Origin: Desulfuromonadaceae bacterium
GTDB taxonomy: Bacteria; Desulfobacterota; Desulfuromonadia; Geobacterales; Pseudopelobacteraceae
Direction of reading: 5' to 3'
Length of the DNA stretch: 64,000 bases
Assembly (NCBI GenBank): GCA_028687585.1
Contig: JAQTZV010000001.1
Span: 186,001-250,000, forward strand
Shown: piece by piece, positions 25,511-32,410 of the stretch
How the letters are laid out: every line of letters starts with the position of its first letter
How positions within the stretch are numbered: the stretch's first letter is position 1
Notes under the pieces: generated by a model
Databases searched by the model: none
What the model was told of the DNA's origin: nothing
Seen by the model: only the letters and a program-made list of their open reading frames with translations
Translations under genes and position numbers: made by a program

Positions 25511-26334
25511 AACAGACACGTGCAATAGTCATAACCGGCAACGGTACCAACTGCGAGATGGAAGCGGCTCATGCCTGCCGCATCGGGGGCTTTGATGAGG
25601 TCGTTATTGCCCACATCGCCGAAATACTTTCCGGTGAGATCCGGTTGGATGATTTTCATTTTCTTAATCTGACCGGCGGTTTTCTTGACGGCGACGATCT
25701 GGGGAGCGCCAAGGCTCAGGCCAATCGTTTGAAACATGCCGCTGTAAGTGGATCCGGTGAAAAACTGGTGGAGCAGTTTACCCGTTTTATTACGGATGGT
25801 AAGTTGATCCTCGGCGTCTGCAACGGCTTTCAGTTGATGGTGAAAATGGGTATGCTGCCCGGCTTTGCCGGCGAATATCTGCACCAGACCGTTACGCTGA
25901 CACATAACGACTGTGGCCGCTTTCAGGACCGCTGGACCTATCTGCAGGTCGATCCAGCCTCTCCCAGTGTGTTCACGCGTGGGATAAATAATGGCATTTA
26001 TCTGCCGGTACGTCACGGTGAAGGTAAGTTCCTCTGCGATTCAGATGCAACATTGGCACGGCTTGAAGAGGGACACCTGGCCGTGTTACGTTACAGTGAT
26101 GCCGGATATGCCGAAGCAGCCATGGAGTTTCCTGCCAATCCGAACGGTTCAACCAATGCCATTGCTGCCCTGTGCGATCCAAGCGGCCGCCTGATGGGCC
26201 TGATGCCGCATCCCGAAGCGTTTGTTCATTACACCCAGCACCCGCGCTGGACGCGAGAAAATCTGCCGGAAGAGGGTGACGGGTTGATCCTGTATAAAAA
26301 TGCCGCTGAATATGTTAGAAATAATCTGATTTAA
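25507..26334 (+). CDS. purQ: Phosphoribosylformylglycinamidine synthase glutaminase subunit
   Basis: The 275-residue class I glutamine amidotransferase has the nucleophile elbow LGVCNGFQLMVKMG near 103-116 and the catalytic His-Glu in MPHPEAFVHYTQHPRW near 234-249. The N-terminus AIVITGNGTNCEMEAAHA and NLTGGFLDGDDLGSAK near 57-72 match PurQ. It supplies ammonia to the PurL encoded upstream. It overlaps recQ by four bases (ATGA) and is followed by a palindromic repeat before purF. Confidence 0.95.
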   Translation: MKQTRAIVITGNGTNCEMEAAHACRIGGFDEVVIAHIAEILSGEIRLDDFHFLNLTGGFLDGDDLGSAKAQANRLKHAAVSGSGEKLVEQFTRFITDGKLILGVCNGFQLMVKMGMLPGFAGEYLHQTVTLTHNDCGRFQDRWTYLQVDPASPSVFTRGINNGIYLPVRHGEGKFLCDSDATLARLEEGHLAVLRYSDAGYAEAAMEFPANPNGSTNAIAALCDPSGRLMGLMPHPEAFVHYTQHPRWTRENLPEEGDGLILYKNAAEYVRNNLI

Positions 26335-26344
26335 ACCAGATAAT

Positions 26345-26476
26345 CCACCACAGAGTCACAGAGGACACGGAGAAGTTCAAATTCTAAACGGGGTAAAAGG
26401 GTTGGTCGCTGGTTGGTTGTAGCCTTTTTTTGTAACTGTTTTGTTTTTTCTCTGTGATCTCAGTGTCTCTGTGGTG
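26345..26476. repeat. Inverted repeat of the CACGGAGACACGGAGAA type, copy 2
   Basis: Left arm 26345-26375 (CCACCACAGAGTCACAGAGG and following) is inverted at 26447-26476 (GTGTCTCTGTGGTG and flanks). The motif is the same as at 5860-5989. It fills the gap between purQ and purF. No ORF is present; it could fold into a long hairpin in the purine transcript. Confidence 0.75.
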
Positions 26477-26499
26477 AAAAAGTATGGAGCCATAATCTA

Positions 26500-27927
26500 A
26501 TGAAGTTATCCCGTCCTCAAGAAGAATGCGGTGTTTTTGGTATTTACAATCACTCGGAGGCGTCCAACCTGACCTATCTCGGCCTCTACGCCCTGCAGCA
26601 TCGTGGTCAGGAAAGCTGCGGGATTGTCTCCTCGGATGGCAATTCCCTGCACGCTCACAAGCGGATGGGGCTGGTCGCTGATGTCTTCAGTAATCCGGAC
26701 GTTTTCAAAAAGCTGCCGGGAAAATCGGCTATCGGGCATGTGCGTTATTCGACCGCCGGAGCTTCGGTAGAGAAAAATGTCCAACCGATCATGGTTGATT
26801 ATTCGCGTGGTTCGATTGCGGTCGCTCACAACGGCAATCTGGTCAATGCACAACTGCTGAAGGCTGAGCTGGAGGCTTACGGTTCAATATTTCAAACGAC
26901 TATGGATACGGAAATTATCATCCATCTGATTGCCACGTACAAGACTAACTCGCTCGTTGACCGGATTGTGGAAGCATTGAAGCGAATCCAGGGAGCGTAT
27001 TGTCTGCTCTTTCTGACCGAAACCCGCATGATTGCGGTGCGCGATCCGAATGGTTTTCGACCGCTCTGTCTCGGCAAGCTTGGCGATGCCTGGGTGGTAG
27101 CTTCGGAAAGCTGTGCGCTTGACCTGATCGAAGCGGACTTCATCCGTGAGATCGAACCGGGCGAAATGGTCGTCTGTACAAAGGATGGCGGCATCAAATC
27201 GCTCTTCCCGTTCAAAAAGATTGAACCGACACCCTGTATTTTTGAATTTGTTTATTTTGCCCGGCCTGATTCGTACATCTTTGGCAGAAATGTCTATCTG
27301 GCTCGCAAGGAGCTGGGGCGGCAGCTGGCCCGTGAATATCCGGTGGAGGCTGATGTCGTTATTGCCGTCCCTGACTCCGGTGTCCCGGCCGCCATGGGAT
27401 ATGCCGAGGAGTCCGGTATTCCGTTTGAACTTGGCTTAATCCGTAACCATTATGTGGGCCGGACGTTTATCGAACCGGCGCAGTCCATTCGTCACTTCGG
27501 TGTCAAGATCAAACTTAATCCGGTACGGGAGTTGCTCAAAGGCAAACGCGTCGTCATAATTGACGATTCGATCGTGCGCGGCACTACCTCACGAAAGATT
27601 GTCAAAATGGTACGCAATGCCGGTGCGCTGGAGGTGCACCTGCGGATCTCTTCCCCGCCGACAAGTTATCCCTGTTACTACGGCATTGATACGCCGAACC
27701 GCAAGGAACTGATTTCGTCTTCGCATACTATTGATGAAATCTGCCGCTACGTTACCGCCGATACTCTCGGATATCTGTCCGAAGAGGGACTGATCTCCTC
27801 GATCGGACACGGTAATACCCACTACTGCAAAGCCTGTTTTGCCGGGGATTACCCGGTTGCATTTCCCAAGCCTGTCGAGAAACCCCAGATGGGACTATTT
27901 GAAGAGGAGACCGTAGAATATGAGTGA
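26500..27927 (+). CDS. purF: Amidophosphoribosyltransferase
   Basis: The 475-residue protein has a short propeptide, so that Cys10 (MKLSRPQEE before CGVFGIYNH) becomes the catalytic N-terminal cysteine of the Ntn glutaminase domain, followed by LQHRGQESCGI near 33-43. The PRPP site is VVIIDDSIVRGTTSRKIV near 350-367. Cysteines near 260, 390 and in YCKACFAGDYP near 443 fit the 4Fe-4S, Bacillus-type enzyme. It catalyses the first committed step of purine synthesis. It overlaps pyrE by eight bases. Confidence 0.97.
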   Translation: MKLSRPQEECGVFGIYNHSEASNLTYLGLYALQHRGQESCGIVSSDGNSLHAHKRMGLVADVFSNPDVFKKLPGKSAIGHVRYSTAGASVEKNVQPIMVDYSRGSIAVAHNGNLVNAQLLKAELEAYGSIFQTTMDTEIIIHLIATYKTNSLVDRIVEALKRIQGAYCLLFLTETRMIAVRDPNGFRPLCLGKLGDAWVVASESCALDLIEADFIREIEPGEMVVCTKDGGIKSLFPFKKIEPTPCIFEFVYFARPDSYIFGRNVYLARKELGRQLAREYPVEADVVIAVPDSGVPAAMGYAEESGIPFELGLIRNHYVGRTFIEPAQSIRHFGVKIKLNPVRELLKGKRVVIIDDSIVRGTTSRKIVKMVRNAGALEVHLRISSPPTSYPCYYGIDTPNRKELISSSHTIDEICRYVTADTLGYLSEEGLISSIGHGNTHYCKACFAGDYPVAFPKPVEKPQMGLFEEETVEYE

Positions 27928-28471
27928 TCGTGAACAATTAAAGAAAATCATCCTGGAATTGTCGTACGAAAAACGTTTGGTTACGTTGGCTTCCGGCCGT
28001 CAGAGTGATTTTTACTTCGACGGCAAACAGACCACGCTGCATGCTGAAGGAGGATTCCTGGTCGGCAAGCTGTTCTATGAAGCCATCAAGGACGTCGAAA
28101 ATGTCCAGGCAGTTGGCGGCATTACGCTGGGAGCCGATCCGATCGCCACGGCAACCTCGATTGCCGCGCATCTGGCGGGAAAAAGCATGCACGCCTTCAT
28201 CATCCGTAAAGAGCCGAAAGGGCATGGTACCGGCCAATGGCTGGAAGGGCGCAAAAACCTCCCGGCCGGTACCAGAGTCGTTATCGTGGAAGATGTCGTC
28301 ACCACTGGCGGTTCTTCAATGAAAGCGGTCCGCCGTGCCGAGGAAGAAGGGTTGGTTGTTCTCGGTATCGTAACTCTGGTAGATCGCGAAGAGGGTGGCC
28401 GTGAAAACATTGAGGCGGAGGGGTACTGGCTGAAGGCGCTCTTTACCAAGAGCCAGTTGGTTGGAGAGTAA
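27920..28471 (+). CDS. pyrE: Orotate phosphoribosyltransferase
   Basis: The 183-residue enzyme has the PRPP-binding motif VVIVEDVVTTGGSSMKAV near 119-136, FYFDGKQTTLHAEG near 31-44 and IRKEPKGHGTGQWLEG near 94-109. It makes OMP from orotate and PRPP in pyrimidine synthesis. It overlaps purF by eight bases and the unit ends at a strong terminator 11 bases after its stop. Confidence 0.96.
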   Translation: MSDREQLKKIILELSYEKRLVTLASGRQSDFYFDGKQTTLHAEGGFLVGKLFYEAIKDVENVQAVGGITLGADPIATATSIAAHLAGKSMHAFIIRKEPKGHGTGQWLEGRKNLPAGTRVVIVEDVVTTGGSSMKAVRRAEEEGLVVLGIVTLVDREEGGRENIEAEGYWLKALFTKSQLVGE

Positions 28472-28481
28472 GGTTGTAGAG

Positions 28482-28514
28482 AAAGTCTCGCTGTTTGCAG
28501 CGGGACTTTTTTTT
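28482..28514 (+). terminator. Rho-independent terminator after purF-pyrE
   Basis: AAAGTCTCGCTG pairs with CAGCGGGACTTT (12-bp stem with one G-T pair, TTTG loop) and is followed by a run of T. It isolates the nucleotide genes from the toxin-antitoxin module. Confidence 0.92.
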
Positions 28515-28604
28515 GACCTGAATTGCATTATGAGAATGGTATTATATTGCAATAGTTGGACGATTTAGCTACGCTGTGTGAAAAGCACCAGAAAGGGTAC
28601 TGAT

Positions 28605-28883
28605 ATGAATGCTATTCCGGCGAATGATCTTAAACGCCATGGCATCTCGGCAGTTGAGCAATTACTTGTCAACGGGCCGGTACACATTATCAAACGCAAT
28701 CAGCCTGTCTGTGTTGTGTTGGCTGAGGATGAGTATGAGAAGCTTACCAGAGCCGCCCAGGCAAACACGTCTGTTAATTCACACACGGTCATGGAGTGGT
28801 TTGCTCTTCCTTCGTCCGGGGCATCAACAAAAGAGGAAATAGACCAACGCCTGAATGCCGAACGGGAATCATGGGATAAGTGA
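28605..28883 (+). CDS. Antitoxin of a PIN-toxin module (Phd/YefM or RelB-like)
   Basis: ATG at 28605 with AAAGGG upstream gives 92 residues. The N-terminus has NAIPANDLKRHGISAVEQLL, then the VHIIKRNQPVCVVLAEDEYEKL segment typical of Phd/YefM-type antitoxins, in which this half folds into the DNA-binding domain; the C-terminal half (EEIDQRLNAERESWD) is acidic and would wrap the toxin. It directly precedes and overlaps a PIN-domain gene. Such antitoxins usually repress their own promoter. An upstream in-frame start at 28578 has weaker support. Confidence 0.85.
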   Translation: MNAIPANDLKRHGISAVEQLLVNGPVHIIKRNQPVCVVLAEDEYEKLTRAAQANTSVNSHTVMEWFALPSSGASTKEEIDQRLNAERESWDK

Positions 28884-29293
28884 TGACTCTCTTTCTCGAT
28901 GCGAATATCATTATCTACCGGGTCGAAGCGGTTGAGCCGTTTAATCAGCAGGTGCTTGCCGCAGTTCAGGAGCTTGTTGCACTTCATCCGAATGCAGAGT
29001 TTGCCGTGTCCCGTTTGAGCATAATGGAATGCCTGGTTAAGCCGCTGCGTGATCAGAATGATGCTGATATTGAAAGATATCGCGGCTTTTTTGCGTCTGC
29101 CGGTTTACGAATAGTTGAGATAAGCTCGTTAGTGCTTGAGACGGCAACGTTGTTACGGGCGCGCCATGGTCTGCGCACACCGGATGCCATTCAGGCTGCA
29201 TCCGCCATGTCGATAAAGGGGCCGGTGACGTTTCTTACCGGTGACAAGCAATTTAGTAAAGTGCCGGGGTTGAATGTGCGACTAGTATCATGA
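28883..29293 (+). CDS. PIN-domain ribonuclease toxin (VapC-like)
   Basis: The 136-residue product starts MTLFLDANIIIYRVE with the first PIN acid (Asp in FLDAN), a Glu near 49 (IMECLVKPL), and the C-terminal acids in RTPDAIQAASAM near 98-109 and LTGDKQFSK near 117-125. These are the Mg2+ ligands of VapC ribonucleases. ATG at 28883 overlaps the antitoxin stop by one base; a GTG at 28880 would add one residue. The stop overlaps the tlyA start by four bases, so toxin and tlyA are translationally linked. Confidence 0.9.
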   Translation: MTLFLDANIIIYRVEAVEPFNQQVLAAVQELVALHPNAEFAVSRLSIMECLVKPLRDQNDADIERYRGFFASAGLRIVEISSLVLETATLLRARHGLRTPDAIQAASAMSIKGPVTFLTGDKQFSKVPGLNVRLVS

Positions 29294-30072
29294 CCAAGCA
29301 GCGTCTCGATAAACTGGTTCTGAAACGCGGTCTGGCTTCTACAATTGAAAAAGCCAGGGCGCTAATCATGGCCGGACAGGTGGTGGTAGGCGACCATACG
29401 GTTGACAAGGCCGGACAACAGGTTGCTGTTGATGCGGACATTCGTCTCAGGGGAGAGAATCTTCCCTTTGTCAGCCGTGGCGGGCTTAAGCTGCGCAAGG
29501 CGTTGGACCGGTTCGGTATCGATGTGACCGGTCTGGTTGCCGTCGATGTCGGTTCCTCCACCGGCGGGTTCACCGATTGCCTGCTGCAGGCGGGTGCGGT
29601 CAAGGTCTTTGCCATAGATGTCGGCTATGGTCAGCTGGCCTGGAAGCTGCAGCAGGATCCGCGCGTTGTCAGCATGGAGCGGACCAATATCCGCACCGTT
29701 ACGCCGGATCAGTTTGATGTTGAACCGGCACTGGCGGTCATTGACGCTTCGTTTATTTCTCTGTCAAAGGTTCTTCCGGCTACGGTCGGTCTGTTACAAC
29801 CGGGTGGGCGGATCATTGCCCTGATCAAGCCGCAATTTGAGGTCGGTAAAGGTGAAGTAGGGAAGGGTGGGGTCGTGCGTGACCCCGCTGCCCATGAAAA
29901 AGTTATCGAAGATGTCCGCCAAACCGCATTTGAACTTGGGCTGACCGTTTCCGGTCTGTGCGAGTCACCGATCACCGGGGCGGATGGCAACCGTGAGTTT
30001 CTGATACTGCTGCAACTACCTGAAGGAGGTTCGCATGGAAAACTGCATTTTCTGCAAAATAATTTGTGGTGA
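29290..30072 (+). CDS. tlyA: TlyA-family rRNA 2'-O-methyltransferase
   Basis: The 260-residue product has an N-terminal S4 RNA-binding domain (RLDKLVLKRGLASTIEKARA, 5-24) and an FtsJ-like Rossmann methyltransferase domain with VAVDVGSSTGGFTDCLLQAG near 83-102 and LIKPQFEVGKGEVGKGGVV near 178-196. TlyA proteins methylate ribosomal RNA cytidines at the ribose 2'-OH; some are described as hemolysins. The ATG overlaps the PIN toxin stop. Its 3' end overlaps the HIT gene by 38 bases. Confidence 0.93.
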   Translation: MTKQRLDKLVLKRGLASTIEKARALIMAGQVVVGDHTVDKAGQQVAVDADIRLRGENLPFVSRGGLKLRKALDRFGIDVTGLVAVDVGSSTGGFTDCLLQAGAVKVFAIDVGYGQLAWKLQQDPRVVSMERTNIRTVTPDQFDVEPALAVIDASFISLSKVLPATVGLLQPGGRIIALIKPQFEVGKGEVGKGGVVRDPAAHEKVIEDVRQTAFELGLTVSGLCESPITGADGNREFLILLQLPEGGSHGKLHFLQNNLW

Positions 30073-30379
30073 CATACCGTCAAAGAAAGTGTTCGAGGAC
30101 GAGCAACTGCTTGTGATCGAAGATGTATCACCTCAGGCACCGCTGCACCTGCTGCTGCTGCCGAAAAAACATTTCGTCAATTGTCTCGACATGACTTCGG
30201 GCGAAGAAGCTCTTGTCGGGTATGCCTTCAGGATGGGTGGCGAAATAGCCCGCGCAAAAGGGTATGCCGAATCCGGTTTCCGCATCGTGCAGAACAACGG
30301 GTCCGGGGCAGGGCAGTCGGTCTTTCACATTCACTTTCACCTGCTGGCAGGGCGCGGCTTTTCTTGGCCTCCGGGTTAG
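30035..30379 (+). CDS. HIT-family (HinT-like) nucleotide hydrolase
   Basis: The 114-residue protein begins MENCIFCKIICGDIPSKKV, with two cysteines of a zinc site, and ends with the histidine triad SVFHIHFHLLAG near 94-105. HinT-like enzymes hydrolyse adenosine phosphoramidates. A very strong ribosome site, AAGGAGG, sits inside the end of tlyA five bases before the ATG. Confidence 0.95.
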   Translation: MENCIFCKIICGDIPSKKVFEDEQLLVIEDVSPQAPLHLLLLPKKHFVNCLDMTSGEEALVGYAFRMGGEIARAKGYAESGFRIVQNNGSGAGQSVFHIHFHLLAGRGFSWPPG

Positions 30380-30393
30380 GATACGGGGGCTTT

Positions 30394-30921
30394 ATGCGGA
30401 TATTTATCTGTATAGGATTTGTTCTATTGCTGGCAACACAGGGTCATGCCGAGACCTATTCGTGGGTTGATGACAGCGGTACGTATAATTTTGCCGAAGA
30501 TTATTCGAGCGTTCCCAAAAAATATCGCAAAAAAGTTAAACTGCGCGACGACGTTCCGCAGGATGCGTCACCGCATACGCTGCTGACCCCTGAAAAACCG
30601 GCCGGACAATCGGAAAAAATCGAGGCAAGGGGTGGCGCAATTCAGGGAGGCGACAGGAATTCGTACGGCGGAAAAAGTTGGGCGGAATGGCGTAAGGAGC
30701 TGGATATTCGGGAAGCGGAACTTGCCGACATTGAACAGCGTATGGATCAGGTGCAGAAGCAGATTAATAATAATGGTAAGGGGATTACCAAGGCTCAGTT
30801 TGAGGTTTTGGAAAAGGATTATGATGACACTCGGACAGTCTATGAGCAAAAATATAAGAGCTACCTGGAGCTAGTTGAGACTGTTCGTAAGGCAGGAGTA
30901 ACGGTGGATATCAAAAAATAG
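30394..30921 (+). CDS. DUF4124 domain periplasmic protein with coiled coil
   Basis: ATG at 30394 gives 175 residues with a signal peptide (MRIFICIGFVLLLATQGHA, cleavage after about 19), then a DUF4124-type segment ETYSWVDDSGTYNFAEDYSS (20-39), a linker rich in Lys, Pro and Gly and a helical, probably coiled-coil C-terminus (about 95-170, LADIEQRMDQVQKQ). Function is unknown; many DUF4124 proteins occur in Geobacter relatives. It follows the HIT gene by 14 bases, likely in one transcript, ending at the terminator at 30963. Confidence 0.88.
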   Translation: MRIFICIGFVLLLATQGHAETYSWVDDSGTYNFAEDYSSVPKKYRKKVKLRDDVPQDASPHTLLTPEKPAGQSEKIEARGGAIQGGDRNSYGGKSWAEWRKELDIREAELADIEQRMDQVQKQINNNGKGITKAQFEVLEKDYDDTRTVYEQKYKSYLELVETVRKAGVTVDIKK

Positions 30922-30962
30922 CATAGTGCGTTCTTTGGCGATTCACTTCACGTGGGTGCAAA

Positions 30963-31002
30963 AGAAACGGCCCGTCGGAGACCGGCGGGCCGTTTCTTTT
31001 TT
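30963..31002. terminator. Bidirectional Rho-independent terminator
   Basis: GAAACGGCCCGTC and GGCGGGCCGTTTC form a 12 to 13-bp stem around GGAGACC, with T-runs on both strands (TTTTTT on plus, TTTT on minus). It can end the tlyA-HIT-DUF4124 transcript and the convergent rodA-yjfB transcript. Confidence 0.9.
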
Positions 31003-31014
31003 GTTTCAAACGGT

Positions 31015-31206
31015 TCAGGCGAATACTGAAAAGCTGAATCCGCTATTTGCGGTTGGTTGTGGGGCCTGCTTCGCGTTCATTGCAAGCAGTTCGGCTATGT
31101 TGTTCTGCTGGTCCGCCGCCTGCTTCATCATGGATGTTGACAAGGCCTGCTGCGTCTGTCCCGTTCTCAAGAGGAGTGAAGAACCGGCTATTGAGCTTGT
31201 ATCCAT
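31015..31206 (-). CDS. YjfB-like putative motility protein
   Basis: The 63-residue product (MDTSSIAGSSLLLRTGQTQQ at the start) resembles the short YjfB family: an N-terminal helix, alternating polar and Ala-rich stretches (STSMMKQAADQQNNIAELLA) and a short C-terminal tail (GFSFSVFA). A strong ribosome site GTGGAGGT precedes the ATG, so it is expressed. YjfB proteins are annotated as motility-related without a proven role. It follows rodA by 103 bases in the same orientation and stops 13 bases before the shared terminator. Confidence 0.75.
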   Translation of the reverse strand: MDTSSIAGSSLLLRTGQTQQALSTSMMKQAADQQNNIAELLAMNAKQAPQPTANSGFSFSVFA

Positions 31207-31309
31207 ATTTCACCTCCACTAAGTGCAAGTGTACCGCACCTGCGTACCGGTTTGCAAGGTGGAATTTTGATCCGTATTGTCCCAAAACACCAGAATAGAG
31301 TATCACACT

Positions 31310-32410
31310 TCAGAACATGAAGCGTCGCATACTGATATTTTGCAGTAGGCCGATTCCGACCATGGAGGTGATCATGGAGGTGCCTCCGTAGGAAAAAAAC
31401 GGCAGGGGTACTCCGACTACCGGAAACATGCCGATCACCATTCCCATGTTGATGACGATATGCCAGAAGAGCATGGCGGTGACTCCTACCGCAAGCAGTC
31501 CGCCGAAACGGTCGTTGCAGCGGCTGGCAATATTGAGCCCCCACAGCACCAGCATGAAGTAGATGGCAATGAGCAGCAGACAGCCGATAAAGCCCCATTC
31601 CTCAGCAAAGACGGAAAAAGCAAAATCGGTATGCTGCTCAGGGAGAAAACGAAGCTGCGACTGGGTTCCTTTGACAAATCCTTTTCCGGTAAAGCCTCCT
31701 GAACCGACAGCTATTTTACTTTGAATAATGTGATAGCCACTGCCAAGCCGTGACCGCTCAGGGTTCAGAAAGTCAAGGACACGGTTTTTCTGGTATGGTC
31801 GGAACAGGAACATCCAGCCGATCCAGATCATTGGAATGGTTACGCAGACAAATGTGACTATGGTTGTCCAGCGTAAACCGACGTACATGATCATGGACAG
31901 AGCAATCAGTATGATCAGGGTGGCGGTTCCTAAATCCGGCTGTTTCATGATCAAGGCTGCCGGTAAGGCAAGAAGGCTTAATGGAATGAGCACGTCTTTG
32001 ACTGTCAGTCCGCCGACTTCCTGAAAATCATTAAAAAAACGGGCGAACGTCACTATTATGACGATCTTCATGAGCTCTGACGGCTGGACATTAAAAAAGC
32101 CGATATTCAGCCAACGAGTGGCCCCCATAGATCGTCTGCCGGTCAAAAGTACTGCGATTAACAGTAGTACCAGGAATCCATAAAACCAATAGGAAAGATC
32201 CTCCAGGATGTGATAATCAAGACTGCAAACTGCCAGCGAAATGGTAATTCCCACGAGCATCCAGTAAAATTGTTTTATATAGTAGGCTACACCAACAATC
32301 TTGTAGGGTGTTGTTGCACTATAAATGTTCAAAATACCGAGCAGACAGACTGTCATGACCAGTCCGGCCAGAACCCAGTCAAAATTAGTCAAGAGACGGC
32401 GATCAATCAT
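31310..32410 (-). CDS. rodA: Rod shape-determining SEDS glycosyltransferase RodA
   Basis: ATG at 32410 overlaps the mrdA stop by eight bases and has GGAGA eight bases upstream, better than the ATG at 32425. The 366-residue protein has ten or so membrane helices and SEDS-family motifs, SMGATRWLNIGFFNVQPSE near 88-107, LKQ-type KQPDLGTA near 154, and LPEQHTDFAFSVFAEEWGF near 262-280. RodA polymerises peptidoglycan glycan strands during elongation, together with the transpeptidase encoded upstream. Confidence 0.96.
   Translation of the reverse strand: MIDRRLLTNFDWVLAGLVMTVCLLGILNIYSATTPYKIVGVAYYIKQFYWMLVGITISLAVCSLDYHILEDLSYWFYGFLVLLLIAVLLTGRRSMGATRWLNIGFFNVQPSELMKIVIIVTFARFFNDFQEVGGLTVKDVLIPLSLLALPAALIMKQPDLGTATLIILIALSMIMYVGLRWTTIVTFVCVTIPMIWIGWMFLFRPYQKNRVLDFLNPERSRLGSGYHIIQSKIAVGSGGFTGKGFVKGTQSQLRFLPEQHTDFAFSVFAEEWGFIGCLLLIAIYFMLVLWGLNIASRCNDRFGGLLAVGVTAMLFWHIVINMGMVIGMFPVVGVPLPFFSYGGTSMITSMVGIGLLQNISMRRFMF

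Noticed and set aside
28518-28604. Promoter for the toxin-antitoxin module
   Set aside because: TTGACC and TATTAT or TATATT are present but spacing is over 20 bases; no consistent pair could be placed.
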